Counted from the first letter of the stretch, positions 45,268-56,620 are shown. The stretch is 64,000 nt of DNA from Hydractinia symbiolongicarpus (GCF_029227915.1 NC_079877.1:14447351-14511350); one strand, 5' to 3'. Notes: a model not told the origin generated them from the sequence alone. Numbers and translations: made by a program.

Positions 45268-45582
45268 AATGGACAGTGACGTTGGTTTTCTTAGTGAAGC
45301 TCCCCAAATGATTGATTACAATGCAGTAATAGATTCCTTCATCATTTCTTGAAATTTTTGGATTGAAATTAATTCGACTTTGAACATTTACTTCGTAGAA
45401 TGCTGTGGCTAAAAGTTTTTCCTTAGCTAGATGGGAAATGCTTTTAAATGTTTTTCTGTCTGCAGCATAAAACCACTCGATACTTGCACGTGGATAGGAA
45501 TTCACAAAACATTCCAATTATTCAACGCTAAATTCAACGAGAACTTGTTCTGATGGAGGACCAGTTACAAGTTCGGGAGGAT
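45268..45582 (-). pseudogene. Ig domain exon with in-frame TAA
   Basis: A 105-codon phase 1-1 exon: DPPELVTGPPSEQV..., a stop at 45520-45518 just before LECFVNSYPRASIEWFY, then RNDEGIYYCIVINHLG and a final VHC. Apart from the stop, all I-set landmarks (Cys, Trp, D.G.Y.C) are intact. Confidence 0.75.
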
Positions 45583-46254
45583 CTACAATCAAATCAAATC
45601 ATCAGGTTGATTAAAATTAACGTAAAACTTAAAATACTGTTATTTTCCGTTGTAAAGTAAAAGTTTTAAATTTTTGTCGTCAGTGATAACCATTTGGAAT
45701 TTGTGTTCTGGTTAGATGATTTTACTACGCGATGTTGATGAATGAAATGTAATCTTTGTTTTGGAAATGTATTTCTTTCACAGACAAATTTACCTCAAAT
45801 GTCTCCGTGAAGAAAACAAAAAAAAAAAGAAACAAACAAACGAACATTGAACCAGTACAATTTTGTTGTAGATTGAATAGATAAGCAAAACGTCCGTCCG
45901 TCCGTTCGTCCGTCTTAATTAGGTAGAAATTCAGGTAGATAGAAATCCAGATCCGACCCTATTCTTAGCACTTTAGCCAACATCCCGTTTCGTTTCGCAG
46001 TTTTACAGTCCTGTCCTACTTGAAAATGTGTACTGATAATTTAAATTCCTCTACTTGCATGCCTTTTATTCAGCTCAATCAGTGCAATTTTACCATTTTA
46101 TTTATCTAAAACAAGGTGTAGGTAGGTGCAATCAAGAATCCCATGTGAAGGTTTGTAGTATCTTTAATTTAAGGAAATTTTAAACATAAAAAAGCTGGAC
46201 AAGCTTTTAATAATATTGCGTATGCAAATAGAACTATTTTTAAATAACTTGTGA

Positions 46255-46330
46255 TTTGACACCAGCCAGATGTCGGCTGTGATTGTCAATCCCATTTGTC
46301 TTGGTGTGTATGTTACACGACCAACGAATG
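46255..46330 (-). CDS. Possible second half of the first Ig domain
   Basis: After a good acceptor (GGATTTTAG) the phase fits the previous exon and gives TFVGRVTYTPRQMGLTITAD followed by IWLVSN, like the D-E strands of an Ig domain. No convincing donor or F-strand motif follows, so the domain may be truncated. Confidence 0.4.
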
Positions 46331-46900
46331 CTAAAATCCAAAAACAATAGTGGCAATCCCAGCTCAATGAAAACTAAAACCAAATTAACGAAAAGCTCTC
46401 ACTTAAGGACTTGTCATAAATCTTAACCCAATTCCGATTCGTCATGTAAAAAAAATTGCAGTGCGACTTAAAGTCCGAGGTTATATGTAAAACCATAGTT
46501 CTTTTATTAATTTTTTAGGACAACAAGTCTACTTGCGCAAAAGATGATGTATTTAAGACAACGCAAGGTTTTATGCTCCTTTTGATAGTGAAAACTAAAA
46601 CGGCGATTTGTCGGATTTTATGACTTAGCGCTTCTAATATACGGTAATAATAAGAAAATGAGCAAAGTAAACAAACATAGCGATGAAAATAAATTTTAGG
46701 ATATTCTTAGTAAACTCCTAATTCTTGATTAACCGCCCAGTCCTATTAACCGCTCAACTCTGACATCACAAGTTTAGATAAACGACCATCGAATGGTAAA
46801 TCACGTAAACAACTTTCTTTCCAGAAAAAGAGTGCGGATCTTACTTAATCGAGAGCTTAAACCTTAAACATCACCCACAGCACAAATATGAGTTTTTAAT

Positions 46901-46940
46901 GCACTAGGAGCTCTTCGCAGGACCCTCATCGACAATAGTA
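46901..46940 (+). repeat. Short dispersed repeat, copy 2
   Basis: Partner of the copy near 40,298 in the same orientation. Confidence 0.6.
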
Positions 46941-47214
46941 CCGTTAGGAACTGAAGAGGCTCTCCTGGATCCTGTAAGGCGCGACCTAAACCCGAGATTC
47001 AAAATAATCTGTATAGTAGTCATCATATTTTGCATGCTTTTGGGCGAAAACTGGGTCAAGTTTAGCCACGCAACCTGCGATGGAACATTTCTGTGGATTT
47101 TCCACAGGCTAAGTACCAGTTCACGATACTTTTGTAGGATAATTTACATACTAGTTACTACTACTAAATTATAGATTTAGTACTATAAACTTCAAAAATA
47201 TTACTTCTACTTAC

Positions 47215-47412
47215 TAGACAAAATTCCTGACGCAGCATCAGTTGTGTCGTTGAGTCTCAGCACACTAACAATAGTTTGGTTACCGTGTGACCATTGTCGA
47301 TAATCTGCAACATCTGTGACAGCCAACTGCCAATCAAATGTGACAGAGCTTCCACTATAACCAATCGTTTCTCGAGCTGGTTCCTTCACAAAGCCCGAAG
47401 AAACTTGTAAGA
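47215..47412 (-). CDS. Ig-like first half, first recognised exon of the IgSF-TSP1 gene
   Basis: LQVSSGFVKEPARETIGYSG is followed by SSVTFDWQLAVTDVADYRQW. It looks like the A-C strands of an Ig domain in which the B-strand Cys is replaced (SVTFDW). The exon ends in phase 1 at a GTAAGT. The acceptor at 47,413 follows a pyrimidine tract; another AG lies about 17 bp upstream. Confidence 0.6.
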
Positions 47413-47504
47413 CTAAAAAGGAAGCTAAAGTCAACAACAATTTGCATTTTTTGGTGAAAGGGAAATTTTATATCCACTTGAGTCTTCTCGCGAAAATTTC
47501 TCGC

Positions 47505-47640
47505 GAAAAAAATGTGTGTCCGTCTGTCTGTGACAGGCAAAGTGGATGTGTTTATTTTCCTTTGATGTAGCCGAAATTTCCTTTGAAGTCTCCGAAAAAG
47601 TTATATCCATTTTGCCAGCGGGTTTACTTTGTTTACATCA
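47505..47640 (+). mobile_element. Helitron-like fragment
   Basis: GTGTCCGTCTGTCTGTGACA, then GGCAAAGTGGAT and TTTTCCTTTGATGTAGCCGA follow the internal 5' part of the 442-bp element at 59,820-60,261 (read on its minus strand). Confidence 0.6.
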
Positions 47641-49297
47641 CGTGATCTAAATGAAGCAACTTGATTTGCTGAAAAAATTTTAACGGCTAGCTCCCGAAAA
47701 ATGGTTACCCTCGACACAAAAGCAACAACAAGAAAACAGCCCCTTCGTCTTGAAAAATTGCAAAAAGTAATTCAGAGAAAGAAAAGTCCAAGAAATGAAG
47801 TGAGAAGTGGTAGCTAGAGCTAGAAGTAAAGTAGTAGTAGTAAAGTTAGAAGAAGAAAATAGAAGCTAGAGGTTGAAGTGGCTTTGAAATCACAAATAGT
47901 AAGAACTTTGATGTTTTTAGACGTTTAGTTTTTATGTCACTGGAGCAAGCAGACTCGCATTTTCCAAGAAAAGCCTCAAATTCTTGAAGTTTTATATTTA
48001 AGCGCTTTTTTAAAAACAAACCTAGCCACCATATTTGTTTATGTTTTTGTTGCATAATTAATGTATCCCCTGGTGCGTAACTAATGTGTTTGTCCTAAAA
48101 TTCAAAATGCTACATAAAGCTGTTAGCTGACTAACAAACGGAAAACTTTGGTTTGTTGAACTTACTGATCACTGTAGTGTTATTATTTTTACATTACTAT
48201 TGTTTCTCTTTATATGTGTTTTACTAAGCATAAATAGCTAGCTTTAGTTTTAGCTAAGTGTTCCCAGTTTAAGTATATTTAACTGGGGGTCTTAGCTACT
48301 GTTAGCTAGCTAATGTTGTCCTCCATGGGCTAGCTCTACTAACCTATGACTTATATTGTTATTCCTCTTTTTAAATTATCTATAGCTAGCTACCTTTGTT
48401 TCCAAACTTCTTTTCTTTTATAAGCACGAATTATGATGTAACAAGCTAGCTAGCTACCTACCTACAAAATCTTTAAAGACTTGAACTTTTGCAGATGTAT
48501 TTTATATTTCTTTTCGCATTTCCTGTAAACTTTACAAAGGGACCACGTGCAATATGACAAGTGGAATATTTTTTTTTCCAGAATTTAAAGCGTGTGTGTT
48601 AAGTTATTTTTTATTGTTTTGTTTCTGACATCCTGTTTAACTTTCGTCAGCCTACATGTAAAATGCCAGATTATTTTTACAGGGGGGTGTAGCTAGACAT
48701 TTGATTGGAAATTTACATGGGTTTTTGACTTTATTTTAATTTATGAGAGGATGGTCGTTCGGTTCGGGAAGGTTGTTCGTGTTTTTGTTTGTGTTGTAAA
48801 CTGCTGTTTTTTAAAATTTTCTGTAAACTTTTGTGGGAAAAAGACCACATGCAATATACTGAAAGCACAAATTTTGTAGAATTGGCCTCAACTAAAGGCT
48901 GTTGTGTAAGCTAATGGCTTTTTCATAGTTCGTATTATAAACTTTCGTTGGGGAGAACTAAACTGTATGTGATGTCATTTTTGCTGGAAGAAAATTCCAT
49001 GGTTTCACGTTTTTGTTAAGAATTTTATAATTGTGGTAATATATAACTGTGTTTGGTGATGATAAAAAAACTTTTTTGTTTTTTATATTTTATGAAATGC
49101 CTGATTTTTCTATAACTTGATGTGTTTCATAACCTTTTTGTGGAAGATTTATGGGCAATAGCAATATAGAACATGCTAAATGAACTGATTTTTGTTGATT
49201 TGGATGTGCTCCTCAAAAACCGATCTGTTTTACATTTTGTGTTAACTTGTGTGAGGACGGACCGTATATACACTCTGTTTTCCAAAAGTAATATCTT
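47641..49297. other. No gene seen; TAGC-rich and T-rich repeats
   Basis: GCTAGCTAGC words cluster at 48,235-48,460. Weak echoes of the 340-bp repeat unit occur between 48,480 and 49,290. The 69-codon minus ORF near 47,950 has no domain. Confidence 0.4.
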
Positions 49298-49985
49298 TGT
49301 TGATTCAAATTTACTCCTTATTTATTTTTGACATTCACGTTTAAAATGGTTGGTAAAGGTAACTACAGATCATCATACAGAGGAAAATTTTTTTGTGTTC
49401 TTAACCTGTTAATTTTTACAATTTGTGTATATTTTTGGGAAACAGGATAGTATGTAATTGAATAAATGTTTTCCAGATATAAATTTGATGTTTTTTGACA
49501 CTTCTGATTGAAATATTAAAGGTTTTCAACGAAGTAAATATTTGAGATGTGTTATTTCTGACTTTATTATTATTGTTAGTGTTGTACTTGATTCTAACAT
49601 TATTTTGATTAGTGTTTCAAGCTCTACACATAATCTTTGTTGATTCAAGTTTATTCTTTGCTCATTGATTTTTTGACATTTATGTTTAAAATTGTTGGTA
49701 AAGGGCAGTGCGGAACTAAAAGAGAAAATTTTTGTGTTCTTAACTGGTTGATTTTTACATTTTGTGTAAATTTTTGTGGGAGAGGATGGTAATGCAACTA
49801 AAATGACTGACTTTTCTAGATTTAAATTTTATGTTTTCCAAACTACGGCTTTTTCATATTTTTGTATAAGCGTAAGGGAAAAACAATATTTAAAATGTGT
49901 AAAAAACTTATTTTTGCTAACTCTTGGAGGCCTCCTTTTTGACACTTCAGAATAAAATACTGAGGGTTTTCAACATAATCACTTA
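49298..49985. repeat. Tandem repeat, 340-bp unit, two copies
   Basis: TTGTTGATTCAA at 49,298 and 49,638 start parallel blocks: TTTAAAAT.GTTGGTAAAGG, AATTTTTTTGTGTTCTTAAC, then TTTTTGACACTTC and TATTTGAGATG. The copies differ by small indels. Confidence 0.65.
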
Positions 49986-50024
49986 TAAGATGTAAATATT
50001 TGAGATGCGTTATTTTTGAAATTG

Positions 50025-50135
50025 TTATTATCCGTGTTGTGACTGTTGGTGTTGTAACTGTCGGTCTTCTTACTGTCGGTTTTGTGAATTTAGTGTTGTG
50101 AGTGTCGATGTTGTGAGTGTCGTTGTTGTAACTTT
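50025..50135. repeat. Minisatellite with GTGTTGTGACTGTCGG-like units
   Basis: About seven degenerate 15-18 bp units (GTTGTGACTGTTGGT, GTTGTAACTGTCGGT, GTTGTGAGTGTCGAT) follow the second 340-bp unit. Confidence 0.7.
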
Positions 50136-50259
50136 TTATCAACTAGATTTTACACCTTGCAAGCTGTTCTTTTTTATTTTGTGTAAGATTTGTGTGGAGG
50201 ATTTAATGTGATTTGATATTTGACATTTTGTGTAAGATTTTAAGAACATTTTTTTGTAT

Positions 50260-50352
50260 ATACACTGCTGACGTCAGAAAAACATCTAAAAGAACCTATT
50301 TTCCCATTGTCCTTCTGCCTAAGTGGATTTCTCCACGGGCCTTATCGACTAG
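50260..50352 (+). mobile_element. Helitron-like 3' end
   Basis: TGCTGACGTCAG, then CTGCCTAAGTGGATTTCTCC and ACGGGCCTTATCGACTAG followed by T match the 3' end of the element at 59,820-60,261. The 5' part was not located. Confidence 0.65.
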
Positions 50353-51735
50353 TAAATACATATTTAAAATTTGTAAGTAGCCAAAAAAAGCGAAGGCAAC
50401 ACTGCAATATTTTCTCGAAGCAAAAACTCCAAACTCTTTAGCCAACTTGTTTCTGATTAAAAATAAAACATAAATTATTGCAATACAGTGTTCTCGGCGG
50501 TCCGCATGCAATTCTTAACAAAATGACCAAATTTTGAATAAATTAAAAATCAGCAGGAATCGATTTTCACCAGCCTGGCCCAGGGTCATTTCTTCGCGCC
50601 GTCCCGGGGTTATGATTTTTTTACTTAATTTCTAGTTGTTTAATAAAAGCGGATTGGGACACTCTTTTTTGTGAAAATTGAATAACATTGGTTTCAGAAA
50701 AAAGAGCAGAAGCCAATTTCGTAGAAAGAAAATACACTAATCAAGAAGAAACACAGCTTATGTTGCAGCTTGCATTATTTTTGGTTAAAACTTTAATTGT
50801 AGATTGATTTTTCTTTGGTTTGACATCGTTTTTCTTTGATCCTTATCTGTCCATACCCTCTTGGAAAATTTAGAAATCTCCCTATAACATCTAGGAATTT
50901 GCAACAGTTGGTAGCACCTTTTGAAAAAGGCTTTTAGCTTCGTAGATGTCTTTTTAAGTATTCTGACCATTATTTCGTCATGAAGATCAAACAAACAAGG
51001 TAATTCTCAATAGCCTGTTTGATTGTCTGACATTTAATTTTAGCATTATTTAGTTGCATGTTTAATGGTCGACAAAGATAATAACAAGCACTAGGAACCA
51101 CCGTATACGTTGCGCCACTCGTCCATTTTCACTGACTCTCCAAGGTATAAGTTCTCCAAAAACATAGCAAGTTTAGTACTATTTGAGATTTAGATAATTT
51201 TAGGACTGGATTGCCGTTAGTTATTTTGTTATACCATATCCAATGGTAAAGGATAACTATTTATGGTCATCATACTGCGATATGCGAAAAATAGATTTCA
51301 CAGCGATAAGCAATTACACGCATATATCTGTTTTCATATCTATATAAACATTCTTAAAAGGAGAGGTAGACACCCTGAAGTTGCCACAACGACCACCTGT
51401 CCTACAATAAAAATATTACCTTTGATAATTAGAAGTGAAACCAAATAACTTATTCCGTTATTACCACTTGACATTCTCTTGCATTTTTATAACATCAAAA
51501 ACGTTTTTATCACCACAGAAAAAAAACTTTTATACTTTCATAATATTGCAAGTATGTGCATTAATAAATAAATTAAAGGTTATTATAGTCTATAGTTTGA
51601 ATTGATTTCACATTATAATGGACATTTATATTCAATCTTTTTATTAAAAGTTTATCCTTCCTAAAAATGCCAAAACACATAATGATATTGTCAATATCGC
51701 GTTTATTCCTTTATTCACACATTTTTTTGTATTTT
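50353..51735. other. No gene seen
   Basis: Two 61-71-codon open stretches occur on opposite strands, but neither has a domain, a splice partner or a start context worth reporting. Confidence 0.4.
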
Positions 51736-51859
51736 TCTATATAATAATAACCGTATTTTGTCTGTCCGTGCGCCAGAAAATCGTCGTGTTATAAAAACAC
51801 GAAATGCTGTATATAAAGGACGGTCGACCCCGTGGATTTATGAACGGGTAATTGACCAG
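51736..51859 (+). mobile_element. Non-autonomous Helitron-like element, 124 bp
   Basis: Starts TCTATATAATAATAACCG, contains TTTTGTCTGTCCGTGCGCC and a CCCGTGGATTTATGAACGGG imperfect hairpin, and ends CCAG followed by T. A second truncated 5'-like segment follows immediately (CGTATTTTGTCTGTTTGCCG). Confidence 0.7.
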
Positions 51860-52089
51860 TTCTATAATCAAAGTCGTATTTTGTCTGTTTGCCGGTGAGA
51901 ATTCTGTGATAAAAAACAATTGATAACGTATTTTTTATTTAAAAAGAAGGGGTTCGTATAGCTACGTTTTTTTCTACCCCTTCCCAGCTTTAAAAACATA
52001 ATGGCGATTCAGCAGTTTGCGTTGAATATTGTTAAAATTTCGCAATGCGGTAAATGAGACAATTTGGAAGGCTAAGATGCTTTATCGGT

Positions 52090-52445
52090 AAAGAAAGAGT
52101 CGAAAAAAAAATTAGTCGGCAAAATAAAAAGTTGGAAACAATATTGGTCACTTGGACAAAATTTAGAACTTTTCGCCGACTAAATTTTTGAATTTAGTCA
52201 CTTTTTGCCGAATAAGTTTTTAAATTTAGTCACTAATAAAGAATAATTGCATAAAACTGATAAAAATTATCAACAAGGAAGAAAAATTGGCAAAAAGATG
52301 GTCGACAAAAAAGTCAAAAAAGAAGTTAGGTCGGAAAAAAAAATGTCGGAAAAAAAATTTAGTCGGTAAAAGTCGGAAAAAATTTTAGTTGCCAAAAAAT
52401 ATTTGTCAGCTAGCCAAAATTTAGTCACTTTTTGCCTACTTTTTT
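52090..52445. repeat. Array of TTAGTCGGCAAAAAGT-like words
   Basis: Variants of AATTTAGTCGGC, AAAAGTCGGAAAA and TTTAGTCACTTTTTGCC recur on both strands through 350 bp. This is a simple, palindrome-prone repeat. Confidence 0.75.
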
Positions 52446-53314
52446 ACTGATAAGGTATATATTTAACTCTTGGCGTGCCTGAACAGTTCTCGAGCGTAGT
52501 TGTGTCGCCTACAATTTTGCACGACAGCGACGGCTAGGCAATTTCGAATCAGTGTGGTTGGGAAGGATATTGAAGTTTGAACATTTTTTATTGAATATTT
52601 TCTTGAACAACACATTTTATATTTAATCAAGGTCTATTGTTTCTTCGCCTTAATCCCAACCTTCCTATCGTCCGACTCAACTTCTATCGAACATTCTTCG
52701 TCTGCTTCGCTTTCTTCTTCCCCTTCCTGTTGTCGAACTTATCCAACCTGCTTCTTAAAAACGAATTTTTTTGTCATCATTCTAAGTTGCGTGTGGACAA
52801 AAGTATAGTTGTATGTTTCACAGTATTTTTGAAGTGAATGAGAAATTCCTGCGACTTCTTTTTTATCTTTATCATTCGTCTTCACTGTTCGATTGTTCGT
52901 GCCACGAATTTTTTTTATTGTTTCCATCATAAAGATACACACACGCTTTAAAAACAAAAAACATGGAGCAAGTTATTAAATCATCGACGGTGGAGAGTTG
53001 CTAAAGATCTTTAATTTTCTAGTTAAAGAAAACAAGAAGCCCTGGGGGCTCTAAGAATTTCCGCTCTCTAGTAAAATATTTGATGACAACCTGCTAATGC
53101 GTTGTGTTATCGTGCCAAACATTCGAAGAGGTTTGGTGCATGAAGCTGAAGATAAAGCACACAAGTGACATTATAGCTTACAACAAACGCAAGCAAAATT
53201 AAACGTGTCATAATAAACTCACATTTTAAAAGAAATTGCTAACAAAAATACAGCTTATCATTCATGGTTGAAAGTCTTGCGATTGAAACGTTTATGGTCT
53301 TACACGGCATTTAG
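52446..53314. other. No gene seen
   Basis: No supported exon. A 66-codon frame at 52,637 is hydrophobic and low in complexity. Confidence 0.35.
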
Positions 53315-53650
53315 CATACCTTTTTTATTAACTGTGCTAATTTTTGTCAAAAATAAAGTAGTTTTAATTTTTGGACAAATTTTGGCCTGAAATGACATTT
53401 AGGTGACAAAATATCAAACTTTTGTATCATCATCATTTTCAGCATATTTTATTTGTTAACTGTACCAAATTTGGCCGAAATTGAAGTAGTTTTAAATTTT
53501 GGACCAATTTTGGCCTACAATAACATTTAGGTAACAAGAAATCAAAATTTTGATGTCACCATCATGTTCAGCATACTTTATTTGTTAACTGTGCCAAATT
53601 TTGTAGAAAACAAATACCAATTTTGGCCTGAAACGTCATTCAAATGAATT
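53315..53650. repeat. Tandem repeat, 128-129 bp unit, about 2.6 copies
   Basis: Units start at 53,315, 53,443 and 53,572 with CATA.(C/T)TTT.TTTGTTAACTGT. Each continues with AATTTTGGCCT and a GACATTTAGGTGAC-like block. The third unit stops near 53,650. Confidence 0.85.
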
Positions 53651-54255
53651 CCCAGTACTCAGAGAGCTTGGGTACGAAGTTTAAATCTGTGACGTTGCAA
53701 TTGACCATTTGGGACAAGGTTAGTTAGTTAGTCAGTTATACCAATACTATCCTCCTCTCGAAGGAACGTGAAATCCCAGGGTCGATTTTTTCTCAAAAAA
53801 TGCTCCGAAAGAAAAAAACGACGGTTTTAAAGAATTTCCTACGCCTTCAGGCGCGGAAATTCAAAAAAGAACCCAATATATTTTTTGTACCCATATCACG
53901 CAATTGATTGATCCATATATCCGATTTTTCTTTTGTGTCGTTAAACACGCTTGTTCATTTTGACGAGTTATTTCTTCCTCTACTTCGATGACAGGAGAAA
54001 AAATCAAAATTGAAATTTATTATAAACATTACAAAGTATTTCAGTAAGTTCACAAATGATAAATTGAATGGTCGTGGTTTTATCATCGCGATTCCTTGTT
54101 CGTTCGAGAAGGAGATAGCTGCGAGAACGAAAAAGAGAGGACTGTTGGGGACTTGATGCCTAATGTGTGCCAGCTATTAGAACAAACAAACAACAAAAAT
54201 AAATATTGAAACAACAAACAATATAAAAAAACAATATAATAACTAAAACATAATG
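53651..54255. other. No gene seen; 3' flank of a retroelement ORF
   Basis: The 3' region of the minus-strand ORF at 54,256 lies at the right edge. No other feature is clear. Confidence 0.35.
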
Positions 54256-55251
54256 TCAAAGCTTGGCTTCGTCACATGCGAAGCTGAAGTCATCAGCTGG
54301 CTCCACGTTAACCTTCACAGAACGACTACCCCTCAGACACAACAAAGCAGAACGCATTATTACAAAACTTAATTTACATCTTATCCATGACATTATTCGT
54401 TCATACTTTTGTCCCGTCTTGTTAGCAATCTTTTCAGCGAGATGTTTGTGAAATATGGTACCTTCTTGACTCATACCTCCATTAATGGAAAAAACAAGTG
54501 GAGTGAATGAGCCATGTTCAAGGTTGATGACGCGGTCGTTATATTTCCTCTTCTTTTCGCTCTCGTGATTCCTATATATTGCTGCTACTGGAATGTTCGC
54601 TTGTGAGTTGGAGTTGACATTGGTAATTCGAACGTCGAAATAAGCGGATTGTCCCGGACGCCAAAAACCGCGAGCTCGTATATCTAGTCGGGCTTCATCA
54701 TTTTCAACCGGTTGTAGTTTCGGTTCAATTTCAACGTCATTGCATGCCATTTTAAGAAGGTTTGCCTCAAAATCTCTTACGTTGTCGTGACGAATAGAAA
54801 CAAATCCTCCCTTTTTGCAGTTCATGGCATGATTCGTATCGAATGGTTGTCCACATGCACACTTTGATGGTAAGTTCTTGACTTTACGATTATATCTTAA
54901 AGCCAATGCATCACGGAATTCGTCTTTTGATAAATCAAATCCTTGGTCTTTCAGGGGGAGGACAGTAAGCCAACTTGATGCGCCTTTTTCGCAATTCTGA
55001 GAAAGAACTCTTGACAATTTATTATCAAGTTCACTGATTACATTCTCACGTTCTTGTCTCTGTAAGGCTGTGACTAATTCCGTTCTGTCATGGCGAACTT
55101 GTCTTACATTGTCAGTTGCCGGAGATGTAAACGATCTTCGGGAAAACAAAGAAAACAGAAAGAAAAGGCAGATTTTGATTGAAAGAATGAAAAAAGGACG
55201 TTGCTGGTTATGTCTGAAGTTACAGTAACACTGAAGCAAGAAGATGGGCAT
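54256..55251 (-). CDS. Retroelement-type protein with Zn knuckle and possible PD-(D/E)xK endonuclease region
   Basis: An open frame of about 331 codons from ATG at 55,251. The first 45 residues are hydrophobic and probably not part of the original protein; similarity-like sequence begins near TDNVRQVRHDRTELV. Key parts are GASSWLTVLPLKDQGFDLSK, KCACGQPFDTNHAMNC (a CxC-x7-H-x3-C knuckle), IRHDNVRDFEANLLKMACND, ARLDIRARGFW...SAYFDVRITN and MSWIRCKLSFVIMRSALLCL. The knuckle followed by a D...DxR segment recalls the C-terminus of LINEs with restriction-like endonucleases (R2/NeSL type). Such 300-residue proteins are highly repeated in cnidarians, as I recall. No reverse transcriptase lies upstream, so this is either a 5'-truncated copy or a separate ORF. 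The frame is intact, suggesting recent insertion. Confidence 0.65.
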   Translation of the reverse strand: MPIFLLQCYCNFRHNQQRPFFILSIKICLFFLFSLFSRRSFTSPATDNVRQVRHDRTELVTALQRQERENVISELDNKLSRVLSQNCEKGASSWLTVLPLKDQGFDLSKDEFRDALALRYNRKVKNLPSKCACGQPFDTNHAMNCKKGGFVSIRHDNVRDFEANLLKMACNDVEIEPKLQPVENDEARLDIRARGFWRPGQSAYFDVRITNVNSNSQANIPVAAIYRNHESEKKRKYNDRVINLEHGSFTPLVFSINGGMSQEGTIFHKHLAEKIANKTGQKYERIMSWIRCKLSFVIMRSALLCLRGSRSVKVNVEPADDFSFACDEAKL

Positions 55252-55594
55252 CAAAGAGGTACCTAAATATTACATTCAAACGAGAAACATTCAGGAACTA
55301 GAAAATCAAATACCAAAACGCTCTGAACTGCGCAGCTGGAGATGGTTATTTCCCTGTCCTTCGAAGACAATTTTCCCTTATCTCGAGAAAAAACAAAAAC
55401 ATTTGAAAAACAGAATACTTATGTCCGTTTGCACAGCGTCCCATTTTACGCCACTGGCCAAAATTAACGCAACTTAGGGTCAACGTAGAAAGGACGATAA
55501 AAGATAGTTAAATTTTATGTTAGTTAACTTAGTATATTTTACCGCATTCAAACTGCAATAATCTGTGTAACCGTTCGTCTAAAACATATGATCC

Positions 55595-55681
55595 CAACCT
55601 CGTTCCCAGGGCTTTTTGTCTCTCATCGGCGGTGCGCTTCTTGATAGGTCGCAGTCTGACTTGCCCTGGGATCGAGGTTGC
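55595..55681. repeat. Short hairpin repeat (CAACCTCG..CCCAGGGC)
   Basis: CAACCTCGTTCCCAGGGC at 55,595 and GCCCTGGGATCGAGGTTG at 55,663 form an 18-bp inverted repeat with one mismatch, separated by about 50 bp. From memory, this motif is widespread in cnidarian and some other marine invertebrate genomes. Confidence 0.75.
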
Positions 55682-55929
55682 TTGTGATCCTATACATTTT
55701 CTTGATTAGTGTTTTAAGTTCGAATTTATGAGACTCATGGCTAAAGAAACTTTGTGAGCATTAGTGCGTCTTTTTTATTTTGTTCGTTTGTTTTTTGTTT
55801 TGTTTCGTTTGAAGCTCTACGCAATGGAGGCTGCTTACAAATGTCTGAATTTTTATGCGGATGGCGGCAGGTCATCGCTGTCATCACTAAAATTTAATTG
55901 ACTTTTTTTTTACTAATTATTTGCCTATT

Positions 55930-56620
55930 TTTTCACGGGCTACTTCCGTGTCTGCCTGTAACAGGCCAAGGCGATATTTTGATTATCCTTTGATGTAGCC
56001 GGAAAAATTATGTCCTATTTCTAAAATTTCTAGACGTTACGGCACAACGTTAATGTATTTAATGTCGAAATCTTCTCTTAAAATTAGTGTAGTCACTGCA
56101 TTGTACTTTTAAGTTCCAGGCCAAACAACATAAAAACGAGTAGAAATAACTGACTTTATCTCCTGCGTGGATAAGTAGGAACCTTCTGGGACGAAAATGG
56201 GACTAATTTTCTTAACTGTGTCAACCCACCAGTTTTACATCAGACGGGTTGATGACGTCATTAAAAACATTTAAATCTTAACATCTTTTCAACTATTCGT
56301 CAAAAGCATGCGATCCTATACATTTTTTTGGTCAGCATTTTATAGTCTACTTGATGGAGAGAGAAGGTAAACTAATTCCTAATTCTTTGCACATTAGGAC
56401 GTCGGAAAAATCCTAGTAAATTTAAATCCTTAACCGTTTGGTAAAATTACAAGACCCCATACTTTTTCTAGACTTTATAGTTCGATACAATACAGGCAAC
56501 AGGTAAGCAATTTTATGCATTGCTGACGTCAACAAATTATCTGTCACAACCTTTACTTTTTCCACTTTTCTTCCGCCTAAGTTGATTTTTCCTCAAACTT
56601 AACGAAACATCTTCTTATCA
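55930..56620 (+). mobile_element. Decayed long Helitron-like copy
   Basis: In order it carries GTGTCTGCCTGTAACAGGCC, CCTTTGATGTAGCCGG, GACGTTACGGC, GATCCTATACATTTTTTTGG, GCAACAGGTAAGCAATTTT, GCTGACGTCA and CCGCCTAAGTTGATTTTTCC. These follow the order of the 442-bp copy at 59,820-60,261 (minus strand), with insertions. Confidence 0.6.

Larger units (their letters stand above)
39550..47412 (-). pseudogene. IgSF-TSP1 transmembrane receptor with ITAM-like tail; three Ig exons contain stops
   Basis: Minus-strand exons in order: 47412-47215, a candidate 46330-46255, 45582-45268, 45141-44815, 44629-44460, 44356-44272, 43763-43530, 42673-42524, 40688-40572, 39731-39550. They encode an Ig half-domain, several Ig domains, TSP1, a TM helix and a tail with three YxxL/I motifs. 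Splice sites are clean and most exons are phase 1-1. In-frame stops lie at 45520-45518 (TAA), 44998-44996 (TGA) and 43638-43636 (TAA). Because these three exons are symmetric, skipping them would keep the frame, so a shorter product is possible. The signal-peptide exon was not found; it should lie above 47,412. The alternatives are a pseudogene, a null haplotype or sequence errors. The intact TM, TSP1 and tail argue against long neutral decay. Confidence 0.75.
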
